Positions 8,884 through 18,499 of a DNA stretch of 64,000 nt are shown one piece after another. The translations under genes were made by a program, and so were the position numbers. Each line of letters starts with the position of its first letter. Position 1 is the stretch's first letter. This DNA comes from Bog-473 sp963725895 (GTDB lineage: Bacteria > Actinomycetota > Acidimicrobiia > Acidimicrobiales > RAAP-2), in NCBI GenBank assembly GCA_963725895.1, contig CAVSAJ010000003.1:682001-746000 (forward strand), read 5' to 3'. The notes below the pieces were generated by a model. It did not search any database. It had not been told where the DNA came from and worked only from the letters and a program-made list of their open reading frames with translations.

Positions 8884-9735
8884 ATGCGAATCACCATCTT
8901 GGGAATGGGCAACATGGGTCAGGCTTTCGCCGCCAGGGCAATCGAAACTGGTCACCAGACGACTGTGTGGAATCGCACCCCGGGTCGGGCCGATGCTCTC
9001 GTGACCAGCGGTGCCATCGAGGCCAACACCGCCGCGACGGCGGCGACTGGTGCCGAAGCGGTACTCGTCGTGCTCGCCGACGACCTAGCCGTCCTCGATG
9101 TGTGCCTGGGCGACGATGGTGTGTTGGCATCGCTAGAACCAGATGCCGTGTTTGCCAACGTCAGCACGGTCTCCCCAGACACAGCTCGACGCCTAGCCGA
9201 GCTGGGACCGGACGGTCGGGTCCTTGACGCCCCGGTGATGGGCTCGCCATCGATGATTGCTGGGGGTTTGGGAAGATTCCTCGTCGGCGGTCCCGCATCA
9301 GCGATTACCGCCATTGAACCTCTGTGGAATGACCTCGGGTCGGGCTATACCCACTGTGGGTCGGTCGGCACCGGGGCAACCATGAAGATCTTGGCCAACT
9401 CGTTGCTGATTGCGGGGGTGGCTTCGCTTGCCGAGGCCATCGCCACGGCCAGACAGCAGGAGATCCCCGACGAGTTCCTAAGAACGCTCCTTGCCGACAG
9501 TCCCGTTATAAGTCCCGCCAGCAACCTCCGGTTGGACAGTCTGCTCGATGCGACGCATCCGGGCTGGTTCTCTCCGGCACTGGCCCGTAAAGACCTTCGG
9601 CTCGCCATCGACCTGGCCGAAGAGACCGGGGTTGGTGTGCGCATCGGACCGGCAGCAGAAGCGCTCTTGACCACCGTTATTGATGCTGGCGGGGAGTGGC
9701 CGGACTTCGCCGCTGTGATCGAAGCATTTTCCTGA
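8884..9735 (+). CDS. NAD(P)-binding beta-hydroxyacid dehydrogenase / imine-reductase-like oxidoreductase
   Basis: A 283-aa member of the 3-hydroxyisobutyrate dehydrogenase superfamily. The Rossmann motif GMGNMG is at residues 7-12, and WNRTPGRADAL follows with the Arg typical of NADP preference. The substrate-binding signature (DAPVMGSPSMIAGG) and the helix with the catalytic-type Lys (GATMKILANSLL, near 166) are present. It reduces or oxidises a hydroxy acid or an imine; the substrate is unknown. It is transcribed away from the TetR gene across a probable operator, which suggests co-regulation. Confidence 0.85.
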   Translation: MRITILGMGNMGQAFAARAIETGHQTTVWNRTPGRADALVTSGAIEANTAATAATGAEAVLVVLADDLAVLDVCLGDDGVLASLEPDAVFANVSTVSPDTARRLAELGPDGRVLDAPVMGSPSMIAGGLGRFLVGGPASAITAIEPLWNDLGSGYTHCGSVGTGATMKILANSLLIAGVASLAEAIATARQQEIPDEFLRTLLADSPVISPASNLRLDSLLDATHPGWFSPALARKDLRLAIDLAEETGVGVRIGPAAEALLTTVIDAGGEWPDFAAVIEAFS

Positions 9736-10332
9736 AGGTTCAATGCTGACAGCATCTCCCATTCGATATATGCGGTACCAAATGGACCTCAGCCGTCTTA
9801 GTTCGCCGTCGCCGAAACGGTGCGACACCTCCTAACCAATTTTGGCTTTGATGAGGGAACCGCTAACCCGGACCTTTCAGTAACTGCCGGCTGAAGGATT
9901 TTTGGTCGCTGCAACAGGGTCCGATGCGGGTGTCATTGAGTGATGACCCCGCGATATGTGCTTCAGCGTGCCACGGTGAACCGTCTGGTTGATCGAGCAC
10001 GTGCGCGCGCCCGTTCGAGGGCGTGCTTGTCGAACCTGTGCTCCTGCGGCACGATTCAAGAGCCGCTCAGGTGATGGTCGCCCAGGAGGGCAGCCGTTGA
10101 CCCTTGGGCCGAGACGGGTATCCGTCGTGTCGGTTAGCCGGCGGTGCGTCCGCTTTCAACGCTAGAGACGGCGCCGGTTACGTGGCGAGCATCGTCAGAT
10201 CATGGTCCTCATTGCCGCTTGAGTCGCCGTGTCAGACGTGTCGTTAGACGTCTTCGGTACTCGCCGGTCCCGCCTGTGCCAGTGTTGGAACGCCTGTTGA
10301 TCTAGGGGTCACTACTAACGAGGAGACCGAGA
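9736..10332. other. Intergenic stretch, no supported gene
   Basis: Nearly 600 bp before the dehydratase. I see short GC-rich repeats such as a GACGT(G)TCGTTAGACGTC half-palindrome near 10236, but no ORF with domain content, no RNA gene and no insertion-sequence ends. A GAGGAG-like sequence precedes the ATG at 10333. Confidence 0.45.
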
Positions 10333-12060
10333 ATGAGCGATCGTGCGGATATCGCCGGTACGTCGGCGCCCATGACGGGCGCCGCGTTTTCGGACCCGAT
10401 GACGGGCGGACCGAAACGGATGTTCTTGCGGGCGGGTGGGTTGAGTCGAGAAGCGGTACGGCGTCGGCCGATCATTGGGATCTGCTCTAGCTGGAGCGAG
10501 TTGAACCCGTGCAACATGGGATTGCGGGACCTGGCCGAGGCGGTGCGGCGGGGCGTGACGGCGGCGGGAGGTACTGCGCTTGTGTTCCCGACCATCTCGC
10601 TGCACGAACAGCTTGTGGCCCCGACCACCATGCTCTTGCGCAACCTGATGTCGATGGACGTGGAGGAGATGATCCGGTGTAGCCCAATCGATGGCGTGGT
10701 CCTCCTGGCAGGTTGCGACAAGACGGTCCCCGCTCAGCTGATGGGGGCCGCCAGCGCGGGCAAACCGGCGATCATGCTGACCGCAGGCCCACGCAGCTGG
10801 GCCCGGTTCCGCGGCGCACCCGTGGTCACCGACGACGGCTGGACTCTGGCCTCGGAATTCCTCGAGGGTCGAATGAGCTCCGAGGAGGTGGACGCACTCG
10901 AGGACGTGTTTTGCGCGAGCGTCGGGGTGTGCAACGTCATGGGCACGGCGAACACGATGGCTGTCATGGCGGAGGCACTCGGGATGGCGCTGCCCGGATC
11001 GGCTCTCGTCCCCGCCGTTTACGCCCAGCGGAGCAGCCTGGGTGAAATGACCGGCGCCCAAGCGGTCGCACTCGCCCAAGCTGGAATCACTCCCGAAGCG
11101 GTCCTCACAGAGGCCGCATTCGACAACGCTCTGCGTGTCCTGGTGGCCATGGGAGGGTCGACGAACGCCGTCATTCACTTGGAAGCGATCGCTGGCCGAC
11201 TCGGCCTCACGCTCGGGCTCGGTCGTCTCGAGCGCATCAGCCGTGAGACACCTCGGGTGCTCGGAGTCCGCCCCTCGGGCACCTTCAGTCTGGAGGATTT
11301 CGACGAAGCCGGCGGGGTGCCGGCCCTGCTGCGGGTGCTGGCTCCACTGCTCGATCGCGACGCCGCGACGGGTGACGGACGAACGGTCGCACAAGTTGCC
11401 GAGACTGCGGGGGGGAGACCTCACCCTTGCTTGCGGACCTTGGACGATCCCTTCGAGAGCGACGGGGGCCTGGTAGTCCTGCGCGGGTCGCTCGCACCTT
11501 GTGGATCGATCCTCAAGCGTTCGGCGGCACCGCCCGAGTTGTGGACACACCAGGGTCCGGCCCTTGTCTTCGATGACTACCGCACCGCGCTCGAGCGTTC
11601 CTTTGACCCCAACTTGCGCGTCACGCCAGACACGGTGCTCGTCGTGCGCAACGCGGGACCCATCGGAGCACCGGGCATGCCCGAGATCGATGTCATCCCG
11701 ATTCCGATCAGCCTGCGCCAAGCCGGTGTGCGCGAAATGGTGTGCGTGACTGACGGACGGATGAGTGGCACCCAGTTCGGTGCCGTCGCGCTCCATGTCG
11801 CTCCCGAAGCGGCGGCCGGTGGTCCGATTGGCCTCGTTCGAGATGGTGACAAGATCTTGCTCGACGCCCGGCGAGGTGTTCTCGACTTGCAGGTGGACGA
11901 GCGGGAGCTCGCTCGGCGGGCGGACGAGCCTCGCCCTAGGCACCCAACACCGACACGCGGCTACGAGGCTCTTTACATCGAGCACGTCCTGCAAGCCGAC
12001 GAAGGCTGCGACCTCGACTTCCTTGTAGACAAGACGATGTCGCCCCAGAAGACAGACTGA
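10333..12060 (+). CDS. IlvD/Edd-family dehydratase (dihydroxy-acid or sugar-acid dehydratase)
   Basis: A 575-aa Fe-S dehydratase. The three cluster cysteines are visible in ELNPCN (about Cys60), AGCDKT (about 128) and GVCNVMGTANTM (about 199). The catalytic-region serine lies in VTDGRMSGTQFG and the substrate stretch is GGSTNAVIHL. The family dehydrates 2,3-dihydroxy acids; length and the SELNPCN form resemble sugar-acid (arabinonate/xylonate-type) dehydratases more than biosynthetic IlvD, but this is a judgement. The neighbours are catabolic-looking, not a branched-chain amino acid operon. Confidence 0.88.
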   Translation: MSDRADIAGTSAPMTGAAFSDPMTGGPKRMFLRAGGLSREAVRRRPIIGICSSWSELNPCNMGLRDLAEAVRRGVTAAGGTALVFPTISLHEQLVAPTTMLLRNLMSMDVEEMIRCSPIDGVVLLAGCDKTVPAQLMGAASAGKPAIMLTAGPRSWARFRGAPVVTDDGWTLASEFLEGRMSSEEVDALEDVFCASVGVCNVMGTANTMAVMAEALGMALPGSALVPAVYAQRSSLGEMTGAQAVALAQAGITPEAVLTEAAFDNALRVLVAMGGSTNAVIHLEAIAGRLGLTLGLGRLERISRETPRVLGVRPSGTFSLEDFDEAGGVPALLRVLAPLLDRDAATGDGRTVAQVAETAGGRPHPCLRTLDDPFESDGGLVVLRGSLAPCGSILKRSAAPPELWTHQGPALVFDDYRTALERSFDPNLRVTPDTVLVVRNAGPIGAPGMPEIDVIPIPISLRQAGVREMVCVTDGRMSGTQFGAVALHVAPEAAAGGPIGLVRDGDKILLDARRGVLDLQVDERELARRADEPRPRHPTPTRGYEALYIEHVLQADEGCDLDFLVDKTMSPQKTD

Positions 12061-12344
12061 GCAGTATTGGGTCAGGTCACCGAACACGGGAGGCCGACCC
12101 ACCAGGTTGCCCTGGTTCCGCGATCCGGCCTGGAACCAAGGGCGCCCGGAGGTGATCGATGAGGCCTTGGTCTTCGATGCTGTCGATCGGCATGACCAGC
12201 GAAAACGGACCAGCCTTCTCAGGTGGGCACTCGCCGGGCACTCCCAGATCACGAGCGATGCTTCACGGTGCCCTGATCGCCCGGCCGGTGGACGCCTTAC
12301 GACCACGGGATATCTCGCGCGGCGGCGCCCACCTCAGCAGCTCA

Positions 12345-12776
12345 TTAGCTTGCCGATTGCAGATCCTTCTCCATTCCGTCCAATCCCGCAGTGATGGCGT
12401 CCGTCAAGAGCGCGGCGACGACCTCGCTGTCCTCGGGCGCAGACTCGAAGTCGATCGTCCACACGACGACGGCCAGTGAATCAAATGAACCGAAAACTTC
12501 GACGTTCCCAATATAGGACGTGACAGGGAATGGCGACTCCGTGCGCTCGTAGGTCAGACGGTGCTCGTCGTCGTCAATGGCGACAAGACGGTCGGTGATG
12601 TTGCCCAGACCTCCGTCCAGCGTCAAGTAGCGGAATGCGCCGATACCGTCACCTTCGATCCTGCATGCTGCCATGCTTGGAAACCACACTTCCAGGTGTC
12701 CAAACTGCCTGATTGCGTCCCACGCCTTGTCGGCGGGAATCTCCATCTTCTTGGTGATCGTCTGCTTCGTCTGCAT
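12345..12776 (-). CDS. SRPBCC-family protein
   Basis: A 143-aa helix-grip protein: KKMEIPADKAWDAIRQFGHL at the N-terminus, then DGIGAFRYLTLDGG and a C-terminal helix (ALLTDAITAGLDGMEKDL). It is the third SRPBCC protein of the cluster but only distantly similar to the other two. The ATG at 12776 is chosen because the domain begins directly after it; an upstream extension would overlap the MMPL stop. It lies 49 bp downstream of the transporter and is likely co-transcribed. Confidence 0.8.
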   Translation of the reverse strand: MQTKQTITKKMEIPADKAWDAIRQFGHLEVWFPSMAACRIEGDGIGAFRYLTLDGGLGNITDRLVAIDDDEHRLTYERTESPFPVTSYIGNVEVFGSFDSLAVVVWTIDFESAPEDSEVVAALLTDAITAGLDGMEKDLQSAS

Positions 12777-12825
12777 GTTCGAGCGTAGCTGGGGTGTGCG
12801 CAGCGCCTGCCGTGCGAATCGGCGG

Positions 12826-15073
12826 TCACTTGCCTGGCGAGGACGCACCGCTGGAGGGATCCACCTGAACATTGGGCAACCAGCCGAGCCATCGGGGGAG
12901 GTACCAGCTCCGCTTGCCGAGCAAGGTCAAGATGCTCGGGAGCATGACGATGCGAATCAACGTGGCGTCGAGGAGCAAGGCCACCGCGACGCCGAAGCCC
13001 ATCTCCTGGAACTGGTCGAGCTCACCGCGTGCGAAACCGACGAAGACCGCGATGATGATCAATGCGGCGCCGGTGATGATCCGTGCCGTCGACGCGACCC
13101 CACTGATCGCCGCGTCGCGGGTCGATCCGCCCTGGTCGTGAGACTCCTTGATACGGCTCATCAAGAAGACCTGGTAGTCCATCGACAGGGCGAAGAGCAC
13201 CGAGAAGAGGAAGAGCGGAACCCAGGCATCGATAGCGCCTACCTGCTGGAAGCCGAGCACTCTGGCGCCGACGCCGTGGATGAACACGAGCGTCAAGAGT
13301 CCGTAGGCGGCGCCGACTGAGAGCAGATTGAGCAGGATTGAAACCACCGCGATGACGAGCGACCGGAAGACCAGCAGCAGGAGTAAGAAGCTGAGTCCGA
13401 GCACGAACGCGAGCACGTAGGGGGTCGGCGTGGAGACCGCGGAGAAGTAGTCGGCAGTGGCGGCCGTCATTCCGCCGACGTACACCTTGGCGCTCGAACC
13501 GGCGAAGGCCGACGGGACCATCTCGGATCGAAGGTCGCGCACCGCGGCGACATCCTCGGTTGACACGGCGTCGCCTTGGATGGGGACGGTCAACGCCAGG
13601 ATCTTGCCGTCCGAGGAGGTCTGGATCACGCCCGGTCCGAACCGGTGGTCGCGCGCGAGCACCCTCTCGAGTGCGCTGAGATCCGCACGGCCGCGCGTCG
13701 ATCCACCCGCCACCGCGATCTCGACTGGGTAGGGATTCGCGGTCGGGAAGTAGCGCTCCATCGCGAGATAACCCTGCTTGGACGGCGTGGTGTCAGGAAG
13801 CGAGGAGACGCCGCTCTGGCCGATGTGTAGCGCGAACACCGGAGCCGCCGCCAACACCATGACGCCGCCCACCAGGGCGAGGCTGACCGCGGGTCGCCGC
13901 AGGACCCGCTCGATGAAGGCGGTCCAGATTCGGGCCTCAGTGGCGTTGGAGCTCCCGAGGTGCGTGCCGACGATCGGCAGGCGCAGCGAGTTCACTCGAT
14001 CGCCGATCATGCTGAGCATCGCCGGCAGGAGGGTAAGTGCCGCGGCGACCGAAACGACTCCGACGATCACGGCCCCCGCGGCCAGGCTGCGAAGAACGTT
14101 CACCCGCACGATGAGCAAGCCGAGGAGTGCGACGGTGAAGGTGCCGCCGCTGAAGAGCACGGCTCGGCTGGCGGTCGCCCCCGTGCGGTGAATTGCCGAT
14201 TCCTTGTCGAGGCCGCGCGCTCGTTCCTCTCGGAATCGCGAGATGACGAACAACGAATAGTCGATTCCGAGCGCGAGGCCCATCCCGGTCATCATGTTGA
14301 CGATAAACACCGAGAGCGTGAAGAAGCGCGAGAGGATCGCAGCGATTCCAAAGCCAACGATGATCGCGATGAGCGCCATGAACACCGGCATCAGTGCGGC
14401 GACGACTGCTCCGAAGACGAGCAGCAGAACGATGAGGGCGATCGGGAGTCCGAAGCCCAACTCCCCATGTTCGAGGTCGTGCGAGGAGAGCGAGATGAAG
14501 TCCTCGTCGGCGGTATGGTCGCCCGTGATCGCCGCCGAGATGCCGCCCTGGCCATTCGCTGCTCGTACCGCCTGCACGACCGGCTTGATATCCCCGTCGG
14601 TCGCTGCCCTGAGCTCGATGAGGGCCGCGTGCCCATCAGAAGAGACGAACGGACTTCCTGCGTGCAGGTCGGTTTCGACGTTGGTCACGCCAGGGTTGGT
14701 TCGTACCTCGGCGATCAGGCGGCTGGCGAAGCGCTGGAAGCCGGCATCTTCGACGTTCGAGCTCGCCGAGCTGACGACGATGATGTCGGTCGCTCTCTCG
14801 CTCGACGCAGCACCGAGCACCTTGTTGTAGAGAGCCTGGGCCTGGCTCGACTGCGTCGAACCGATCACCGCTCCGGTGCTAGTCAGACCCCTCAGAGAGG
14901 TGACAACGAGGACCAGCGCGATCACCATCGCGATGCGCCCAGATCGCCAGGGTGCGCCGTGGCCGACGCGCGCACGTCAATGCGAGACGCCCAGTGAGTC
15001 CGCCCGAGCGCGCTGTAACCGTGGTCGATTCGTTGTGAGCGACAGTCGACGATGGCAAGTCGGTGGAGCTCAT
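12826..15073 (-). CDS. MMPL/RND-family membrane transporter (one frameshift)
   Basis: A large MmpL-type exporter of lipids or hydrophobic compounds. The main frame (12826-14928) has two halves, each with an extracytoplasmic domain and a six-helix bundle; typical intramembrane stretches GIDYSLFVISRFREE and SMDYQVFLMSRIKES are present. The true N-terminus (MSSTDLPSST, ATG at 15073 with GGAGACATCC just upstream) is in a different frame. The frames meet near 14942, where one extra base in GCGCATCGCG restores the usual first helix. This gives about 748 aa. The frameshift may be a sequencing error. Confidence 0.85.
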
Positions 15074-15184
15074 GGATGTCTCCTGACAACCACCGTTCAA
15101 ACGGCGATGCATGGAGTATCGCACGGAACCGGGTATCACCCGCAGACACGTCGGGGCGGTCGGGTAGGCGGCGGGAGGTCACTC

Positions 15185-15197
15185 GGTATCCGCCGGG
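15185..15197 (+). repeat. Short variant of the cassette repeat
   Basis: GGTATCCGCCGGG, an abbreviated form of the 19-bp motif that separates genes at 16.5-26.8 kb, followed by a CCGCC/GGCGG inverted repeat. It is just downstream of the broken dienelactone hydrolase. The similarity is partial and may be chance. Confidence 0.3.
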
Positions 15198-15216
15198 ATC
15201 TGGCGGTCTCGCCCCT

Positions 15217-15768
15217 CTATGGCTTCAAGTGCGCATCGAAGAACGCGAGGATCCGCCGACGTGCATCTCGCGCAGAGTCTTCGTCATAGCCCGATCCTGG
15301 CGAGAGTAGTCCGAAGACCGGCGCCAAGACGGAGAACGGGAGTGGATTCTTGTCTCCAGCACCTTGGTGGTCGTTGAGAAATGAGTACCCGGCCTCCGGG
15401 TACTCATTGACATCATGTTCGACCCCGACGGCCGTCAATGCCCGCTCAAGGCGATCGGCGGCCCTTCGCAGTGTGCGATCCTTGCCGCCATAGCTTCCGA
15501 CAATCGGGCAAACCCGTCTCAAGAAGCTGGCTGCCTAGGCGTCCTTCGGAGCGGTGCCGTAGTTGACGCTCGACACGGTGAACCCGCGATCGGCTGCGAG
15601 CAGCAAGGCGAACCTCCTCCCATGCCGTAGCCGAACCACCACAGCCTTGAAGCGAGTGTCGAAAGCAGCACACTTTGTGTGGCCATGGACCAGCGAACTG
15701 AGCCAGTCGCGCACGCCTGGGCCCTGAGCGTCGCATTCGAGCAACAGACGCCGACTGTGGCAGCTCAT
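15217..15768 (-). pseudogene. Dienelactone hydrolase-family pseudogene
   Basis: Clear alpha/beta-hydrolase C-terminus: CPIVGSYGGKDRTL contains the catalytic-type Asp and EYPEAGYSFLNDH the catalytic-type His. An in-frame TAG at 15535-15537 separates it from FALLLAADRGF upstream. Another frame change is needed to reach the nucleophile-elbow region, where GYGMGGG replaces the expected GFCMGGG, losing the catalytic Cys. The N-terminal third is missing at the junction with the integrase remnant. Several independent lesions make real decay likely. Confidence 0.75.
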
Positions 15769-15861
15769 GGGTCTGCGGCTCGGTCCGCCGCCCTACTCGG
15801 CCGCCCACGTGCAGGGTTGGGCCATCACCGATACCGGGGCCAACTTGATCCGCCTGGAGAC

Positions 15862-16500
15862 TGGAACAGCAGCGACTGACCTTCGAATCAACAGGTTGCC
15901 CTTCTTGAAGTCGACATCTTCCCAGCGAAGTCCAGCAACTTCCCCCCGACGACAACCCGTCCAGGCGATGACGGCGACAAGCGTGCCCCAATCGGGTTCG
16001 GTCGCGAGCAGGTAGTCGATGACCGTGCGTACATCGTCGGAGGACGGCGGCTCCATTTCTCTGGCCCCGAGAGGAGGCAGCTCGATTCCATCGGTTGCGA
16101 TGATCGAGACGTATCCCCTCCGGTGGGCTCAGGCCAGCGATTGGCGAAGCGCCCAGTGGATCTTCCGGATTGACGACCCCGACTGTCCTTCGCTCAAAAG
16201 GTCGCTGTAAAGGTCCTCGATGTGGTGCGGCCGTAGCCGAGAGACGCGCATCGACCCGATCACCGGATCGACGTGCTTGATCGCCACTCGATATCGGTCG
16301 GTTGTGGCGGGGGAGAGCTGAGCCTTCCTTGAGTTCAGCCACTTGTTGAGGGTCTGCGAGACCGTGATCGCCTCCGCTGGCAATGATGCGGTCTTCTCTT
16401 TGGCGACCTCGGTGACGAACGCCGCCAGAGCGATGCTTGCTTCCTTCTTCGTTCCATGGACGGTCTTGGACGTGTAATCCTCTCGGTTGAGATTATGCAT
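15862..16500 (-). pseudogene. Decayed tyrosine-recombinase (integrase) remnant
   Basis: The N-terminal two-thirds of an integrase closely similar to the intact one at 36238-37353: shared stretches include AQLSPATTDRYRVAIKHV and IIAWTGCRRGEVAGLRWEDV. A Trp codon has become TGA at about 16130 (RQSLA-stop-AHRRGY), and homology stops after RRSVAAVP near 15862, so the catalytic Lys, HxxR, His and Tyr are all gone. The N-terminal end also differs. It abuts the broken hydrolase on one side and the first cassette repeat (16559) on the other. Confidence 0.9.
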
Positions 16501-16558
16501 CGGCCAAGCCGATGAGACACGCCGACATGGCATCTACAACGTTTGCCAGACCGTCAGG

Positions 16559-16575
16559 TGCCCCAGTCCGCCGGG
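16559..16575 (+). repeat. Cassette repeat copy 1
   Basis: TGCCCCAGTCCGCCGGG, preceded by GG. It is followed at 16579-16601 by a perfect inverted repeat AGCGACA / TGTCGCT with a 9-nt loop. It lies between the integrase remnant and the first small gene pair. Confidence 0.7.
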
Positions 16576-16599
16576 GCGAGCGACAATTCGAAGCTGTCG

Positions 16600-16986
16600 C
16601 TAACGATCCCGATAGATGATCAGCCCGACCAAAAATGTCGCCGCCCCCACTGAGCAGAAGAGGAAGAAGGGCCATGCCGAGACTCCGGTCGCCGTGGCAA
16701 TGACGACTCCACCGATGGCCACGAGGATTAAGACGTTGCCGGTGAGCGCAGTGGCGCGCATTCCGATACTGGCCTGACGTTCGTCGGGTCTGGATCCGAA
16801 GAGCGCCCCAACGTCGCTGTCTCGAGCGCCGAGCACGTAGTACCCGCAAGCACCGATGATGGTCACGACTTCGACGGAGAGAGCGGCCCCCCAGCCGGTG
16901 CCGATCCAAGCACCAAGAGCAATCGCGGAACCAAGAACAACGGTGACCGCTGGCGCAACTAGCCGGGGATACCTCGTCGCAATCAC
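16600..16986 (-). CDS. Small membrane protein (DUF2178-like)
   Basis: A 128-aa protein with about four transmembrane helices (VAPAVTVVLGSAIALG, LSVEVVTIIGACGYYVLG, LTGNVLILVAIGGVVIATA, FFLFCSVGAATFLVGLII). The central cytoplasmic loop has the PDERQASIGMRA pattern seen in DUF2178-type proteins. Its start overlaps the stop of the HTH gene by 4 bp, an arrangement common for this membrane protein and small XRE regulators. The function is unknown; possibly the regulator controls or is held by the membrane partner. Confidence 0.75.
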   Translation of the reverse strand: MIATRYPRLVAPAVTVVLGSAIALGAWIGTGWGAALSVEVVTIIGACGYYVLGARDSDVGALFGSRPDERQASIGMRATALTGNVLILVAIGGVVIATATGVSAWPFFLFCSVGAATFLVGLIIYRDR

Positions 16987-17189
16987 GTGTGCACCTCCTG
17001 GGTCGCATCGAACATCTCATCGACTGTCGAGTCGAAGAACCGGGCGATCTGAAATGCCAAGGGAAGCGACGGAGAGTACCGACCGCCCTCAATTGAAATG
17101 ACGGTCTGACGTGAAACACCGAGAGCGGCCGCGAGGTCTGCTTGAGACAAACATCGATCCGAACGCAGCTCACGCACTCGGTTCTTCAC
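16983..17189 (-). CDS. XRE-family HTH regulator
   Basis: A 68-aa stand-alone Cro/C1-type HTH: MKNRVRELRSDRCLSQADLA, then ALGVSRQTVISIEGGRYSPS and a final helix ending FFDSTVDEMFD. This short form is the one usually paired with a small integral membrane protein, here the overlapping downstream gene. It probably represses its own two-gene operon. The ATG at 17189 is well placed at the start of the fold. Confidence 0.88.
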   Translation of the reverse strand: MKNRVRELRSDRCLSQADLAAALGVSRQTVISIEGGRYSPSLPLAFQIARFFDSTVDEMFDATQEVHT

Positions 17190-17273
17190 GGGGTAAAGGT
17201 AACTTGACTAAGGACAAATGTCAAGCGACCTTTACTGCCTCCGCTCGCCTGGCTGGGGCTTACTCGATTGCGG

Positions 17274-17777
17274 CTATCCCTCATTTCCGGACACGTCGGC
17301 GAAGTGCTCGTGGCCCCGGGCATTGACCTTGCCGACTATGGCTATGACTCCACCGTTGTTGCCCACCCCACTCGAGTAGTTGCCGTTTACAGCGAGAGCC
17401 AGGACCCGCCCACCCTTAGTGAGGGTGGCGGACTTGCTTAAGTAAGGATGAAGGCTGCTCGGGATTGTTGTTGTGTACCGCACCACATGTGACGTGATGG
17501 CGTTGTGAGCGAAGCACCATTTCGCCACGACCGTGACGTCATCGGCTGGCTCTGGATAGAACTGCCCGGCTGAGTAGTAGCCGCCATCTCCTATGAAAGA
17601 GGTCTTCTGGCACCCGATCGGATTTGATACCACGACCGAGGCTCCAGCTGGAAGTAGTGAGGTGGTCACTAGATCGCCGAGGCCGAGGAGGCTCGTAATA
17701 GCGCAGATGCAGATCCCCAAGCAGGACCGCTTCAAGAGTCCCTCCTGTCCGCTCCTGAACGTGGCGAACGGTAACAC
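17274..17777 (-). CDS. Secreted hypothetical protein
   Basis: A 167-aa protein with a likely signal peptide: a basic residue pair then LGICICAITSLLGLG and a small-residue region ending PAGASVVVS. The mature part has two cysteines (IGCQKTSF and AKWCFAHN) that may form a disulphide, and a beta-rich tail. I do not recognise the family. It lies between cassette repeats and is oriented opposite to its right neighbour. The start could be further in. Confidence 0.55.
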   Translation of the reverse strand: MLPFATFRSGQEGLLKRSCLGICICAITSLLGLGDLVTTSLLPAGASVVVSNPIGCQKTSFIGDGGYYSAGQFYPEPADDVTVVAKWCFAHNAITSHVVRYTTTIPSSLHPYLSKSATLTKGGRVLALAVNGNYSSGVGNNGGVIAIVGKVNARGHEHFADVSGNEG

Positions 17778-17810
17778 GAGACGACCGAGGCGGCAGCCCT
17801 GAAGTCAAGG

Positions 17811-17829
17811 GGTAGCCAAGTTCGCCGGG
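17811..17829 (+). repeat. Cassette repeat copy 2
   Basis: GGTAGCCAAGTTCGCCGGG, a diverged copy of the 19-bp motif, followed by a GGGTG / CACCC inverted repeat at 17833-17843 nested in a larger imperfect GCCG...CGGC palindrome. Confidence 0.55.
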
Positions 17830-17903
17830 CTGGGGTGACACCCTGCGGCACAACGGTGGCAGGGGTCAGGTCCTCGCAACCGCGCTCCAGATACCATGCC
17901 GCA

Positions 17904-18212
17904 GTGCCCGCATCTGACCTCAAGTGTTTGCCCTCGGAAGTTCAGGCGTCGGCTCGTACGCTGCAAAACGGCGAGGTCTGCTGGCCACTTTCACACGTTG
18001 CCGAGGCAATCAACGCTTTGGCGGATGCTGGCCGGATCGTTCTCGGCCTCGATGTTCGGGACTACCCGGACGGCGACGCATTTGTCGAAGTCTCATGGAG
18101 CCGCTTTGAGCCCGCCGGGAGAGTCGATGACGTAGAGCTTGCACGGGAGCATGCGCTTTCGGCATTGCTGCGTCCTGACCTTCCCGGCACTTGCTTCGTC
18201 GTGACCTGGTAA
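17904..18212 (+). CDS. Hypothetical protein
   Basis: About 102 aa from a GTG at 17904 (MPASDLKCLPSEV). It reads as a compact soluble alpha/beta domain: VCWPLSHVAEAINALADAGR, then a strand VLGLDVRDYPDG and FVEVSWSRFEP. The composition is normal for a coding gene, but I cannot assign a family. It is the sole gene of its repeat-bounded segment. Confidence 0.6.
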   Translation: MPASDLKCLPSEVQASARTLQNGEVCWPLSHVAEAINALADAGRIVLGLDVRDYPDGDAFVEVSWSRFEPAGRVDDVELAREHALSALLRPDLPGTCFVVTW

Positions 18213-18217
18213 GTGCG

Positions 18218-18235
18218 GGTATCCCGACCGCCGGG
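18218..18235 (+). repeat. Cassette repeat copy 3
   Basis: GGTATCCCGACCGCCGGG, 6 bp after the stop of the preceding gene; one base shorter than the consensus. Confidence 0.6.
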
Positions 18236-18281
18236 AAGGTGTGTCAGCGAGTTGTCCCCGAGTCTGACTCATAATCAATGG

Positions 18282-18476
18282 ATGGGTTCATTGAAATCCC
18301 GCCGGTCGGCCAAGCGGTCCAAGCGATCTCCTGAGCGGCATCTTCCGCCTGTAAAGGGAGGAGCCGTGAGCCAAAGCTCGGCGGCGAACCCGATGACGCC
18401 TGAGGGCTACATCGAGGGCATTGGAAACTTTGCTCAAGGATTGAAACGGATTTTCGGGAGGCGACGGCACAAGTAG
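18282..18476 (+). CDS. Small basic hypothetical protein
   Basis: A 64-aa protein (ATG at 18282). The N-terminal half is strongly basic (KSRRSAKRSKRSPER) and the C-terminal half ends in MTPEGYIEGIGNFAQGLKRI followed by FGRRRHK. No family is recognised. It is bracketed by repeat copies 3 and 4 only 265 bp apart, making it the shortest cassette-like unit. Confidence 0.45.
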   Translation: MGSLKSRRSAKRSKRSPERHLPPVKGGAVSQSSAANPMTPEGYIEGIGNFAQGLKRIFGRRRHK

Positions 18477-18482
18477 GCACCC

Positions 18483-18499
18483 TGCCCCAGTCCGCCGGG
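18483..18499 (+). repeat. Cassette repeat copy 4
   Basis: TGCCCCAGTCCGCCGGG, identical to copies 1 and 5 over 17 bp, 6 bp after a stop codon. It is followed by GGTCG / CGACC arms (18498-18502 and 18513-18517). Confidence 0.7.

Noticed and set aside
10315..12306. 663-aa open frame opposite the IlvD/Edd dehydratase
   Set aside because: It is the antisense shadow of a clear dehydratase; the composition is Arg/His-rich with no domain.
3824..15800. A single biosynthetic gene cluster for a natural product
   Set aside because: There are accessory enzymes but no polyketide synthase, NRPS, terpene cyclase or other core enzyme, so I only call the region catabolic-looking.
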